Assembly (NCBI GenBank): GCA_034432555.1
Contig: DAOUBW010000048.1
Span: forward strand, 1-64,000
Source: CP2-2F sp034432555
Lineage (GTDB): Bacteria; Chloroflexota; Anaerolineae; Aggregatilineales; UBA2796
Direction: 5' to 3'
Length of the DNA: 64,000 nt
The notes below the pieces were generated by a model. It had not been told where the DNA came from. It ran no database searches and saw only the letters and a list, made by a program, of their open reading frames with translations. Position numbers and translations under genes: made by a program. Positions 25,732 through 35,604 of the stretch are shown here, one piece after another (the stretch's first letter is position 1; every line of letters starts with the position of its first letter).

Positions 25732-26505
25732 TCACGCATCCTCATCAGAATCTTCATCAAAATAGCTGCTTAGCGGTGGTGCAGATTTCTCGCTGCCTTC
25801 ATCTAGGGCGGTGAAGCGCATAAAGGCGCGCTCAATCGGACTCATGTCCTCAGGATACTGGTTATCGTCATAGGATTCGAGAATGCGGTAGCCCTCTTTG
25901 ATGTAGCTGCGAATGGTGTGCGGGCTGATGCCCATTTCATCGGCGGCAAGCTGCGCCGGCATCCCTTCAATGACGCATAACCACAGCGCTTGGCGAATGC
26001 GCTCTGTCAGTTCAGGATATTCACGCGGGCGCGGCAAAACATCGGTCACATCAAGCAGCGGCGAATGGTCTGCTTGCAGCATATCGCGCACACTTTTCGT
26101 CACGGTGAATGGCTTTTGCATGGCGTAGATGATGGCGTTCATCAGCAGCAGGCGCACCTCATTCCGCAGAAAGTAGGCGCGTGCTTGGGCAGCGTGCGCC
26201 AACTGCACACGCCTAGTCACGTTTTGGTGGGCAAGGCAGATCGCGTGCAGATTGGGAATAATATGCCGAAAATGCCGCACCATCCGAGACAGATCAGCAT
26301 CGGCGTAGGTATCTGAGTCGAAGAGCAGCACATCGGGGTATTCCACATGCGGCAAATCTTCCAACACCGCCAGCGCCTGCTCGAACGACTCTGCCAAACT
26401 GACTACCCGTGTGCGCCGATCCCAGGCCATGTAGCTGTTAAGCGCACGCAATGCATAGAAATCATGGTCAATAATCATCACTTTCAGGTTTATGCGTTGG
26501 ATCAT
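25732..26505 (-). CDS. Atypical response regulator with HTH domain
   Basis: The 257-residue protein has an N-terminal receiver-like domain (IIDHD near residue 11, Asp63 in VLLFDSD) and a C-terminal LuxR/sigma-4-like helix-turn-helix (about 165-215, LAADEMGISPHTIRSYI), with an acidic tail. The usual receiver Lys is Arg114 (YFLRNEV), so phosphorylation switching may be altered or lost. ATG 26505 (MIQRINLKVM) fits the domain start; the longer frame adds 24 odd residues. No kinase is adjacent. It faces away from the LCP gene. Confidence 0.75.
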   Translation of the reverse strand: MIQRINLKVMIIDHDFYALRALNSYMAWDRRTRVVSLAESFEQALAVLEDLPHVEYPDVLLFDSDTYADADLSRMVRHFRHIIPNLHAICLAHQNVTRRVQLAHAAQARAYFLRNEVRLLLMNAIIYAMQKPFTVTKSVRDMLQADHSPLLDVTDVLPRPREYPELTERIRQALWLCVIEGMPAQLAADEMGISPHTIRSYIKEGYRILESYDDNQYPEDMSPIERAFMRFTALDEGSEKSAPPLSSYFDEDSDEDA

Positions 26506-26655
26506 TGTGCCACGTCCCTGTGTCAAGCCCTTGCCGTTTCCCGCCAACCTAAGCCGTGGATAAGTATAGCGCGGCACCTAGCATTCTGCCTTGCTTTTGG
26601 CTAGTATAGGGCGCTGTTTGTAAGACTAGCTATTGTCTGGATACTGCGAGTAACA

Positions 26656-28305
26656 ATGATGAGACTTCGAGGGTGTTTGACATTTTTCGGGCGTGCGGCG
26701 GTGCTGATCGCCTTGCTGATCGGCGTGATTGTGCTGGCGAATGCAGCTTTAGGCAGCTTTCGTGAGCTAACCGCACGTGCCGAACGACGCGCCCTAATTG
26801 AACAGCACAGCACCGTCTTCCGCGGCACCGCCACCGCCGTGCAAGAAAGCAGGCTGAGCGTGCCGACTCCAACGCCGCTTGCCGCGCAGCTTGGCACGGA
26901 ATTAGGCGCAGTGCTGCCCGCCCGCTACATGCCGCCCTTTGCCCAGCAAGGCAACGCTGCGCCGCCGCTGCTGCCAACCAACACGCGCCGCCCAACCCGC
27001 ACCCCTGATCCAAGCGCCTTCACGCCCACCCCTGAACCAAGCCTAACCGCGCCACCTGCCACCAGCACCCTGCCGCGTGTGCCTGTACGCGAAACCTGCA
27101 CTGACCGCCCACAGCCAACGGCAATCCCTGCCCGTGCGCCGCGCCTGCGCTCTGAGGATGATATCTTGAACATCATCTTGTTGGGCAGCGATGGCGATTT
27201 GCAGCCGAACGAACCGTCCTTCCGCACCGATACGATGGTGATCGTCTCTATCAACCGCACCGTTGGCAGCGTGGCGATGCTCAGCTTGCCGCGTGATCTC
27301 TATATTTGCATCCCACAGCTTGGAATGCAGCGCCTCAACGTTGCCTATGGCTGGGGCGAGTCGGTTGGCTGGTCGCCGGGTGGCGGCTTTGGCTTGCTGC
27401 AAGAGACAATCCTCTACAACCTGGGGATTCCCATCCACTTCTATGCACGGGTCAGCTTCAATGGGTTCCGCCAAATCATTGATACTTTGGGCGGGATTAA
27501 TGTGGCGGTGGAATGCCCAATGATTGACCAACTGCGCTTCACTGGGCAGTACGATGCGCAGCAAACGCCTATCTACGCGCCCTATACCCTTGATGTCGGC
27601 TACTACCGCATGGATGGCTCATTGGCGCTCTGGTATGCGCGGGTGCGTCAACGCCTGAGCGACTTTGACCGCAACCGCCGCCAACAGCAGATTTTGCGCG
27701 CTATTTGGCGGGAAGCCTTAGCACAGGGCTTGCTGCAAAAGGCGCCCGAACTCTGGGGACAAGCAAGCGGCATTGTCACCACCAACCTGCAACTGCCCGA
27801 TATGCTTGGCTTGCTGCCCTTTGCCCTGAACCTGACGCCGGAAAACATTCGCGGCTATCAGTTGATCGGCGGGCGTGAGACAAGCTCTTGGACGACGCCC
27901 GCCGGCGAGAATGTGCAAATTCCCGCCGATCTGATGTTCGAGACGCTGCGCCAATTCTACACGCCACCCACACGCAACCGCCTGACCCGTGAGGTTGGCA
28001 GCATCGAGGTGATCAACGGCTCGCCCAAGCCCAACTATGATCTGGTGGCGGTTGATCTGCTGGGCTGGGAAGGCTTTCGGGCGGTGGCACGCGGTCAGGC
28101 TGAGGCGGTTGCCCAAACCGTGATTTATGACTACACCGGTGCTGCTTCACCGCAGGTGCTGCAAGAGATGCGCCGCATCCTTAATATCCGTGCGGATCGC
28201 ATCATCAGCCAGCCCGACCCGAACCGCACCGTAGATTTTCGTGTTGTGCTGGGCGCCGATTACGTCTCGTGCAGTGCGGCGGGCTTTGGCACACGAGTGA
28301 ACTAG
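26656..28305 (+). CDS. LytR-CpsA-Psr (LCP) family protein
   Basis: The 549-residue membrane-anchored protein likely attaches a polymer (teichoic acid-like, capsule or glycan) to peptidoglycan or the cell surface from a lipid carrier. A transmembrane helix (residues 12-32) is followed by a Pro/Thr-rich linker (about 75-155) and the LCP catalytic domain (about 168-345). That domain includes ILLGSDGD, FRTDTMVIVSIN, the conserved Arg in LSLPRDLY, and IDTLGGINVAVE. The C-terminal part (about 445-545) is a LytR_C domain. The linker style is typical of Chloroflexota exported proteins. Confidence 0.9.
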   Translation: MMRLRGCLTFFGRAAVLIALLIGVIVLANAALGSFRELTARAERRALIEQHSTVFRGTATAVQESRLSVPTPTPLAAQLGTELGAVLPARYMPPFAQQGNAAPPLLPTNTRRPTRTPDPSAFTPTPEPSLTAPPATSTLPRVPVRETCTDRPQPTAIPARAPRLRSEDDILNIILLGSDGDLQPNEPSFRTDTMVIVSINRTVGSVAMLSLPRDLYICIPQLGMQRLNVAYGWGESVGWSPGGGFGLLQETILYNLGIPIHFYARVSFNGFRQIIDTLGGINVAVECPMIDQLRFTGQYDAQQTPIYAPYTLDVGYYRMDGSLALWYARVRQRLSDFDRNRRQQQILRAIWREALAQGLLQKAPELWGQASGIVTTNLQLPDMLGLLPFALNLTPENIRGYQLIGGRETSSWTTPAGENVQIPADLMFETLRQFYTPPTRNRLTREVGSIEVINGSPKPNYDLVAVDLLGWEGFRAVARGQAEAVAQTVIYDYTGAASPQVLQEMRRILNIRADRIISQPDPNRTVDFRVVLGADYVSCSAAGFGTRVN

Positions 28306-28410
28306 CCGCATGCACACCTTCAGCCTACTCAGCCAAAAAATTGGGAGCGGGGTCGCCTTTACCCCACCCTAAATCCCGCCCGCACGCAGAGCGGGACTTC
28401 ACACCCTCTG

Positions 28411-28452
28411 ATCCCCTTTCCCCGCTTGCGGGGAAAGGGCTAGGGATAGGGG
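28411..28452 (+). repeat. Palindromic intergenic repeat, copy 1
   Basis: CCCTTTCCCCGC and GCGGGGAAAGGG (28414-28439) form a perfect 12-bp stem, followed by GGCTAGGGATAGGGG. A 21-bp stretch (28431-28451) recurs exactly at 31994-32014. The 237-bp gap 28306-28542 also contains a CCCGCCCGCACGCAGAGCGGG-like inverted element near 28368. It holds no gene that I can see. Confidence 0.7.
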
Positions 28453-28578
28453 TTGACTGCGTCGCCGAATGCTAGACTATCACCACACACTTCACTGCTC
28501 CCCACCTTTGCCTGCCCTTGACCCGCTGCGCTCACCTACGCTATGCTTAGCCGCACGCAGTTTAGAAAGGCTTTCCCA

Positions 28579-29067
28579 GTGACACCCATTACCCTAACTT
28601 TTAGCGTGCGGCGTGCCGCGCCCAGCGATGCCACACGCATGACAGCCATTTGGCTAGAGTCGGCAGAGGCATTCGCCAAAGCGGATGTGCGTGTGCGCTT
28701 GGCAGAAGACGCTGCCGCCCTATGGCAAGCCGCCCTTGAAACATGGTTCACGCGGGCGGATATGGCGCTTTTTGTGGCGGTAGACGAGACTGAGACGGTG
28801 ATCGCCTACATCATTGGCGAGTGCGTGCCGAACGCGCCCGCCTTTTTGCCGCAACGCTATGGCGTTGTGCGCGATCTCGCCGTGGATTATCACGCCAAGA
28901 GCGGACGGCTTGGGCGCGAATTATTGGCAGCGCTGCGCGCTTGGTTTGCCGAAGAAGGCATCACGCAGCTTGAGGTGCGTGTGCCATACCGCCATCCGGT
29001 GGCGCAGGCATTTTGGCGGGCGCTGGGTGCGCGCAAAACTGCCGACCAAATGTGGCTGAAGGTGTGA
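28579..29067 (+). CDS. GNAT-family N-acetyltransferase
   Basis: The 162-residue acetyl-CoA-dependent acetyltransferase starts at GTG 28579, eight bases after AAAGG, right at the beginning of the fold (VRRAAPSDATRMTAIW). The acetyl-CoA-binding loop is DYHAKSGRLGRELL near residue 110, a slightly relaxed Q/RxxGxG/A motif, followed by LEVRVPYRHPVAQAFWRALG. The substrate is unknown. It precedes a TPR protein gene by seven bases and is probably co-transcribed. Confidence 0.85.
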   Translation: MTPITLTFSVRRAAPSDATRMTAIWLESAEAFAKADVRVRLAEDAAALWQAALETWFTRADMALFVAVDETETVIAYIIGECVPNAPAFLPQRYGVVRDLAVDYHAKSGRLGRELLAALRAWFAEEGITQLEVRVPYRHPVAQAFWRALGARKTADQMWLKV

Positions 29068-29074
29068 GGTTGCC

Positions 29075-30079
29075 GTGATCGGACGCTTTATCGCGTGGCT
29101 TGGCATCGGGCGCGCACGCTTCATCTTTGGTTTGTTGGCAGGCACAGGCTTGCTCAGCCTGATGCTGAACGCGGTTCAGCCGCCTGAAGCATGGATTCCT
29201 ACCGCGCAAACGGCGTTGGCAGCTCTCTTTTTGGTCGGCGCGGCAATTGCACTCATCACGCGCTTTGACGGACAAGAGCGCCGCCAAATCCTGATTCTGA
29301 TCGCGCCTGCACTCGGCGCATTGATCCTTGGTCTGTTCGTACCGCAGTGGTTCGCGGCGTTGGCGGTTGTGGCGGCGGGCTGGCTTGTGGTTGCGCTCAT
29401 CGCAGGGCGTGCCGCTGTGCGCCGCGAGTATCAGCGCGCCATCAAGCTGATGCGGAAAGGCGCCTATGATCAGGCAATCGCCATCATCAGCGATCTGATC
29501 AAGGCAGAGCCTGATCAAGCCGATCACCGCCGTTTCCGCGCCGATCTGTATCGGCTTTCGGGCAATTTGCGGAAGGCGCGCACAGACTATGAGAAGGTCG
29601 TCGCGCTCTCGCCTGATTCAGGCGTTGGCTATAACGGCTTGGCAGAAGTCTACCTGCAAGAGGGCAACTATGAGCGCGCCTTTGAGTATGGCTTGAAGGC
29701 GCACGCCTTAGAGCCGAACCACTGGGTCGCCGCTTACAATCTGGGCATGATTGCAGATCGGCTGGGCAGGTGGACGGAGGCGATTGACTATTTGAAGCGT
29801 GCGCTGATCGCCAACGTGCCGGATAGTCGGCATCGCCTGCTGACTTACCTATGGCTGACTCGCGCTTATCTCTATAGCGGTGAGGAGCAAGGCGCAGCCG
29901 AAGGGCTTGCCGCCTTACAGAGCGAAAAGCGCGGTCTGCGCGAATGGCAGATCATCTTCAGCAGTGAGCAGGCGTCCATTTTGCGGCAGGTGCTGAGCGA
30001 GGACGTAGCGCTGGCAGAGCAGCTTGCCGAGAGCGATCAAGGTGCCGCGTTCGATCTGTTGCGGAGCAAACGCGGCTGA
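29075..30079 (+). CDS. Membrane protein with TPR repeats
   Basis: The 334-residue protein begins with four hydrophobic helices (residues 15-110) and continues with at least three tetratricopeptide repeats (about 125-265, e.g. GAYDQAIAIISDLIKAEPDQA, then RKARTDYEKVVALSP). TPRs are protein-interaction scaffolds, facing the cytoplasm here if the N-terminus is inside. GTG 29075 follows the GNAT stop closely. No specific partner can be named. Confidence 0.75.
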   Translation: MIGRFIAWLGIGRARFIFGLLAGTGLLSLMLNAVQPPEAWIPTAQTALAALFLVGAAIALITRFDGQERRQILILIAPALGALILGLFVPQWFAALAVVAAGWLVVALIAGRAAVRREYQRAIKLMRKGAYDQAIAIISDLIKAEPDQADHRRFRADLYRLSGNLRKARTDYEKVVALSPDSGVGYNGLAEVYLQEGNYERAFEYGLKAHALEPNHWVAAYNLGMIADRLGRWTEAIDYLKRALIANVPDSRHRLLTYLWLTRAYLYSGEEQGAAEGLAALQSEKRGLREWQIIFSSEQASILRQVLSEDVALAEQLAESDQGAAFDLLRSKRG

Positions 30080-30091
30080 ATGCGGGCTGTG

Positions 30092-30469
30092 TTAGTCGAA
30101 AATATCGAACAGTTCGCCTAAGAAGCCTTTCTTCTTCCCGCGCCCACGATCATCCTCGCGGCGGAAGCGCTCAGGGCGGTAGTCATCATCGTCGTCCTCG
30201 TAGCGCCGCGCTGTTTCGGTGCGGCGGCGCTCGGCAAAGTCCTGCTCAAGGTCAAGCAGATCAGGGGCAGGGATGCCGCGTTTCGCCTTTGGTGGCGGTT
30301 CGCTGTAAGGCATGTCGAGCGTTGCGGCGGCGGTATCGGCGCGCTCAATCAGCTTATCCAGTTCGCCGCGATCCAGCCAGACGCCGCGGCATTTCGGGCA
30401 GTAATCAATCTCAACACCGGCGCGTTCGGTGATCCTCAGTTCAACTGTCAGACAGACAGGGCATTGCAT
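30092..30469 (-). CDS. TFIIB-type zinc-ribbon protein
   Basis: The 125-residue protein has a zf-TFIIB zinc ribbon at the N-terminus (CPVC near residue 3 and YCPKCRGVWLDRGELDKL near 24). A charged low-complexity tail with Arg/Asp runs follows, and the C-terminal end is GELFDIFD. Such proteins are widespread and mostly uncharacterised. It is convergent with the TPR gene. Confidence 0.8.
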   Translation of the reverse strand: MQCPVCLTVELRITERAGVEIDYCPKCRGVWLDRGELDKLIERADTAAATLDMPYSEPPPKAKRGIPAPDLLDLEQDFAERRRTETARRYEDDDDDYRPERFRREDDRGRGKKKGFLGELFDIFD

Positions 30470-30720
30470 TCTCAGTCACTCCAGAACAGTAAAGACCATG
30501 ATAGTATACAGATTTTAAGATAAACGCCTGAAAAACCGTCCCCCTAAAAATCGGGGATTCACGCTAAAGCGGTGCGCTTGAGGCGGATCAGGCGCGCCGA
30601 ATTCGGGATAGGGTTTGCTGCACCAGCCTTGAGCCGCACGGCGCCTCGAATCGCCAAAACGGTATGTTGTGGGCATAATTGGCGGTAAGGTTAACCGCAC
30701 TTCTACACGGAGACTGCTTC

Positions 30721-31182
30721 ATGCTAAATCTGCTCTACATTTTGGCTGTTTTGGTTGCAGTGCCTTTTTGGGCATTGATGATCCTCTTTCCGCGCCAGCA
30801 CCTTGCCCAACAAGCGATGGAGAGCTATGGAGGCATTCTGGTGCTAGGCGGCATGTATGTCTTGGCGCTCTTTGGCGCATTGGTGGGCGGCATTGGGCGC
30901 ATTCAGCTTGATTTCAGCTCGCCAACAGGTTTGGCGGCATTGTTGGCTGACCCGGCGATTGCGCTGGTGATCTGGCTGCACATTTGGGCAGTGGATACAG
31001 CCGTTGGCTATTGGATTTATAGCGATGGGCTGAAGCGCAACAAATCCACGCGCCTGATCTTGGTGTTGACGCTGTTCATCGCGCCGCTGGGCTTATTCGT
31101 CTACTTTATGAGCCGCTTGTTTGGGCGCGCCGCAGAGGCAGCACTGCGCCAAAGCAGCCAGTCGTCTGTGATATTGCAGTAG
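30721..31182 (+). CDS. ABA4-like (DUF4281) membrane protein
   Basis: The 153-residue protein has four hydrophobic helices and the PFWALMILFPRQHLAQ and HIWAVDTAVGYWI patterns of the ABA4-like family, named after the plant protein needed for neoxanthin synthesis. Bacterial members have no established role. ATG 30721 is preferred to the in-frame GTG/TTG-led extension from 30679. The methyltransferase gene starts five bases after its stop, so they are probably one operon. Confidence 0.7.
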   Translation: MLNLLYILAVLVAVPFWALMILFPRQHLAQQAMESYGGILVLGGMYVLALFGALVGGIGRIQLDFSSPTGLAALLADPAIALVIWLHIWAVDTAVGYWIYSDGLKRNKSTRLILVLTLFIAPLGLFVYFMSRLFGRAAEAALRQSSQSSVILQ

Positions 31183-31186
31183 CGCC

Positions 31187-31921
31187 GTGCCACCTTCCGA
31201 ACTTGCCGCCTTGCGCGGTGAACCAAGCTACGTTTGGCGCAGCGGGCAAGAACGCCGCTTGCAGATGATTGCAGCGGCGGCAAACTTGCAAGGCGCCACT
31301 GTGCTAGTGGATGGCTGTGGCATGGGCAGTTATGCTGGGCAGATTCGGCGGCGCTTTAACGCGCATGTTGAGGCGATGGACGTTGAGCCAGAGCGCGTTG
31401 CTGCCGCGCAGCGCCAGACTCCGCGTGCCTTGATCGCGGCGGCGGAACAGCTACCCTATCCCGCGAATGCCTTCGACATGGTGCTTTCCAACGAGGTGTT
31501 GGAGCATGTGCAAGATGACCGCGCCGCAGCGCGTGAAATGGTGCGCGTCACCAAGCCGAAGGGCGTGATCATCGTCTTCTGCCCTAACCGTTGGTATCCC
31601 TTTGAGACGCACGGGCATTATTGGCGTGGTAAGTATCACTTTGGCAACACGCCGCTGATCAACTACCTGCCCGATGGGCTGCGGAATCGGTTGGCGCCGC
31701 ATGTGCGCGCCTATACAGCGCGTGGCGTGCGGCAGCTTTTTGAAGGGCTGCCCGTGCGCGTGGTGAAGCATACGCGCATTTTCGGCGGCTACGATAACAT
31801 TGCCCGCCGTGCCCCAACGCTCGCCAAAATCATCCGCGCTGCGCTGTATGTGGCGGAAAATACGCCGCTGCGCGTCTTAGGCTTATCGCATTTTGTAGTG
31901 CTGCACAAGCAAGCGCCATAA
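31187..31921 (+). CDS. SAM-dependent methyltransferase
   Basis: The 244-residue class I methyltransferase (Methyltransf_11 type) has VDGCGMGSYA near residue 42 as the SAM loop, an acidic residue in VEAMDVEPER, and LSNEVLEHVQDD as motif IV. It begins at GTG 31187, directly behind the ABA4-like gene. The substrate is unknown; a lipid, quinone or sugar acceptor would fit the neighbours. A terminator-like hairpin follows. Confidence 0.8.
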   Translation: MPPSELAALRGEPSYVWRSGQERRLQMIAAAANLQGATVLVDGCGMGSYAGQIRRRFNAHVEAMDVEPERVAAAQRQTPRALIAAAEQLPYPANAFDMVLSNEVLEHVQDDRAAAREMVRVTKPKGVIIVFCPNRWYPFETHGHYWRGKYHFGNTPLINYLPDGLRNRLAPHVRAYTARGVRQLFEGLPVRVVKHTRIFGGYDNIARRAPTLAKIIRAALYVAENTPLRVLGLSHFVVLHKQAP

Positions 31922-31926
31922 ACACA

Positions 31927-31950
31927 CAGGGACGCCGCAGAGCGTCCCTG
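31927..31950 (+). terminator. Hairpin after the methyltransferase gene
   Basis: CAGGGACGC pairs with GCGTCCCTG over a 6-nt loop and is followed by TTTA, six bases after the stop. Confidence 0.6.
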
Positions 31951-31993
31951 TTTACGAGCCGCACCACCCTAAGTTCCATCCTGCGTGCAAGGC

Positions 31994-32014
31994 GGGAAAG
32001 GGCTAGGGATAGGG
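31994..32014 (+). repeat. Intergenic repeat, copy 2 (partial)
   Basis: The 21-bp GGGAAAGGGC...AGGG stretch is identical to 28431-28451. The preceding CCACCCTAAGTTCC segment (from about 31965) resembles the start of copy 1, but the left palindrome arm is missing, so this is a shortened copy. Confidence 0.65.
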
Positions 32015-32029
32015 TAATGCAGTGTTTGC

Positions 32030-32941
32030 CTAGAAGCCGAGCGTTTGGGCAATCATCCAGACGATGACGGCGCAGTTGGCTGCCATCAGCACCTGAAGCT
32101 GCACACTGCCGCTAATATCGGCAGCAGCGCCGCCGCGTGCATCGGCACGGCTGCGGAAAAGGTAGATCAGCGGAATGCTGACCATCACAATGCCAACGAT
32201 CCACAGCGGAATGAGTCCGATAATCAGGGCGTAGATGAGCAATCCCGCTGCCGCGATGAGCGCTGCATACATCAACACATAGGTGATACGCTTGCCAAAC
32301 ATGATGGTGGTGTTGTACAAGCCCGCGGTGCGATCCATATCATAGTCACGCATTTGGTTGTAAAGCTGCCCATAGCTGGAGACGAGCGTCATTGCCAGAA
32401 CGATTGACCATACCGCACCCAAATCGTTGTGGTAGCAGAGGTAGCCCACCACCAGCAATAAGCCGCTGAGCATCAGCGAGTGCGAGACAATATCCGTGAC
32501 AGGGTATGCCTTCAGGCGAACAGGCTTCCACGAGTAGAAATGCGAGAGGGCAAGCGTAATGCCGCCGGTGATGAGGACGGGCAAGCCAAGCAGCGCGTAG
32601 AGGATCATCGCGGCGACTGCCACCAAACCTGAGACGAACCAGCCTTCAAAGATGCTGATCTCACCACAGGTGACGGGATTGCGGGCGGCACGGTCTGCTT
32701 CAAGGGCGTCGTCGGGCGCGTCTACAATGTCGTTAATCATGAAGGCGTAGGCAACCACCAACGTGTTTGCCAGGATGGCGACCAACAAGCGCCAGTCCAG
32801 TGCTGTGCCACTGGCACGCAGCGCCAGCATTGCACCGAAAGCGGTTAGTGGGGTAACATAGGTTACGTATTCTTTCCAGCGCGTCAACCGCAGGATTCCG
32901 CGCGTCTTTTGTCTGATGCGTTGTAGTGGTACGACAGTCAC
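32030..32941 (-). CDS. UbiA-family prenyltransferase
   Basis: The roughly 303-residue integral membrane enzyme transfers a prenyl chain to an aromatic or other acceptor. Both magnesium-binding Asp motifs are present: NDIVDAPDD (NDxxDxxxD type, near residue 70) and DYDMDRTAG (near 200). About eight or nine helices are visible. The start is GTG 32941, or TTG 32947. Members make quinones, haem O, bacteriochlorophyll or archaeal-type lipids; nothing here fixes the acceptor. It converges with the ABA4-like/methyltransferase pair. Confidence 0.88.
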   Translation of the reverse strand: MTVVPLQRIRQKTRGILRLTRWKEYVTYVTPLTAFGAMLALRASGTALDWRLLVAILANTLVVAYAFMINDIVDAPDDALEADRAARNPVTCGEISIFEGWFVSGLVAVAAMILYALLGLPVLITGGITLALSHFYSWKPVRLKAYPVTDIVSHSLMLSGLLLVVGYLCYHNDLGAVWSIVLAMTLVSSYGQLYNQMRDYDMDRTAGLYNTTIMFGKRITYVLMYAALIAAAGLLIYALIIGLIPLWIVGIVMVSIPLIYLFRSRADARGGAAADISGSVQLQVLMAANCAVIVWMIAQTLGF

Positions 32942-33158
32942 AAGCAAACTACCCTTCTGTTACAGATCAAGCCTGACTAGCAAACTAAACCCACTGCACC
33001 TGAAAAAGTTGCAGATTTTCGCACAGCGCAGCTTTTTTGCCCAGCGCGGGCAAAGTCTACACCGCCTTACGCACAGTTGCAAGAAAAAGTTTCGCGTTGT
33101 GCCGACCCGCGTTACACTAAGCGCGGTAAGTGCAAGGTGAAAGGGAAAAACACCTTCC

Positions 33159-34136
33159 ATGATTAAACGCATTGCAGTCCTAACCAGTGGTGGCGATGCG
33201 CCGGGCATGAATGCTGCCATTCGCGCCGTCACGCGCTCTGCGCTGGAGCAGGGCTGGTCGGTGATGGGCGTCCAAGAAGGCTACCTCGGCTTGGTCACCA
33301 ATCAATTCAAAGAACTTGATGCGCGCTCGGTGGGCGGCATTATTCAGATGGGCGGAACCATGCTGGGCAGCGCACGCTGTAAAGAGTTCCGCGAAGAAGC
33401 AGGGCGCAAAAAGGCACTGCATAACCTCAGCGCTCACGGCATAGATGCCCTGGCGGTGATCGGCGGCAACGGCTCTCAGACGGGCGCTTATGCGCTCTAC
33501 CAAATGGGCTTCCCCGTCAACGGCGTTGCCTCGACCATTGATAACGACCTGCTTGGCTCAGACATCACTATCGGCGTAGATACAGCGCTCAACATTGCCC
33601 TGGAGGCGATTGATCGGCTCAAAACGACTGCCTCATCGCATCGGCGTGCCTTCTTGGTGGAAGTCATGGGGCGCGATTGCGGCTATCTCGCCTTGATGAG
33701 CGGCATCGCGGGCGGCGCGGAAGCGATTGTGGTGCCGGAGTTCGAGACGACGCCAGAGCAAGTCGCCCAGATCATCAGCGCTGCCTACGCACGCGGCAAA
33801 TCACATGCCTTAGTGGTGGTAGCGGAGGGCGCCAAATACGAAGCCGATGCGCTCTTTAAGTATCTGAATGAGAACTATAAAGAGGAACTCGGCTTTGATG
33901 TGCGCGCAACAACGCTTGGGCATGTGCAGCGTGGCGGCGCGCCACTCGCCTATGATCGGCTGCTGGCATCGCGCTTGGGCGCCGGTGCCGTAGAGGCGTT
34001 AGCGCGTGGCGAGTATGGCGTGTTATGCGGCACACGCGGCGGGCAAATCACCACAACGCCGCTGGTCGAGATTGCCGGCAAGACCAAAAGCCTTGACGAG
34101 CGCTTGCTAAAACTGGCACAGACTTTGGCGCGCTAA
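33159..34136 (+). CDS. pfkA: 6-phosphofructokinase
   Basis: The 325-residue glycolytic enzyme phosphorylates fructose 6-phosphate. It has GGDAPGMNA at residues 11-19, the catalytic TIDND at 126-130 with Asp128, MGRDCGYLAL near 170 and HVQRGG near 250. The phosphoryl-donor loop is GGNGS (102-106), where Escherichia coli ATP-PfkA has GGDGS, so the Mg-ATP ligand Asp is Asn104 here. The family length and layout otherwise match ATP-dependent PfkA. AAGGTGAAAGGGA upstream supplies the ribosome-binding site. It is a single gene. Confidence 0.94.
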   Translation: MIKRIAVLTSGGDAPGMNAAIRAVTRSALEQGWSVMGVQEGYLGLVTNQFKELDARSVGGIIQMGGTMLGSARCKEFREEAGRKKALHNLSAHGIDALAVIGGNGSQTGAYALYQMGFPVNGVASTIDNDLLGSDITIGVDTALNIALEAIDRLKTTASSHRRAFLVEVMGRDCGYLALMSGIAGGAEAIVVPEFETTPEQVAQIISAAYARGKSHALVVVAEGAKYEADALFKYLNENYKEELGFDVRATTLGHVQRGGAPLAYDRLLASRLGAGAVEALARGEYGVLCGTRGGQITTTPLVEIAGKTKSLDERLLKLAQTLAR

Positions 34137-34219
34137 ACAAATGCTCATGCAACCTTGCCTACGCCCTTGCGTAGAAGGCGCAAGCGAAACAATCAATCAA
34201 AGAGCGTAGAGGACTTACC

Positions 34220-34932
<713 letters not shown>

Positions 34933-34933
<1 letters not shown>

Positions 34934-35604
34934 TGACTGAGCGCAGCACTGAACGTTTACACTTTCCGCTAGACACTGAACATACCGGTATTCGTCTGGC
35001 GCTGCCGCTGATTGCCATCTTCAGTTTTGTGCTGCTCTTGTGGGTGTTGGGCTTCTTCTTGAGCAGCGAAAATGGCGGCTGCTTGAACGCCTCCCTAGCC
35101 GCCATAGGCGCCTTGGGTGTGATGGCACTCTCGGATAGTCTGCTAAAGCGCGTCTGGAAAAGCGGGCGCGCCCTTACGCTTACAGACAATCGGATCACAC
35201 TGCAAGATAGCCGCCGCGACCGCACGCCTGAAACTCATATTGACCTGACGCAGCGTGTGAACGTGCTGGCATGGCGTTTCACCGTGAAGCGCGGTTCGGC
35301 GCGTGCCGTGCGCGGCTGGATTGTGCTGGCGCTGCAATTGGTGCAAGATGAAACGCGCATCACACTCTACACGCTGATGCCCGCTAAAGAGGCTGATCTG
35401 CCGCAGTTTGCCGATTTTCTTCAGCTCATTCCACGCAGTGTGATCGCCAAAGGCGAACTACCCTTACGCGAGATAACGCAGCAGCGCCGCTTACTCCAAG
35501 CCGAAGATCAGCGCTGGCAGGATGGCGCTGAGCTACGCCGCCAAGATTTTGTCAGGCTGCTGGATCAATTAAATACCCACCAGCCCGATTGGGCGAAAGG
35601 CTGA
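34933..35604 (+). CDS. Two-helix membrane protein coupled to the ABC ATPase
   Basis: The 223-residue protein has two hydrophobic helices (residues 23-45 and 52-68), followed by a PH-like cytoplasmic beta domain (about 75-175) and a charged helical tail. The ATG overlaps the stop of the ATPase gene, so translation is coupled. It is not a permease of a known class. It may anchor or regulate the ATPase. I do not recognise the family. Confidence 0.6.

Noticed and set aside
33113..33118. TACACT box before pfkA as a full promoter
   Set aside because: The possible -35 boxes are at wrong spacing (10 or 30 bp), so only the recurrence of TACACT is noted.
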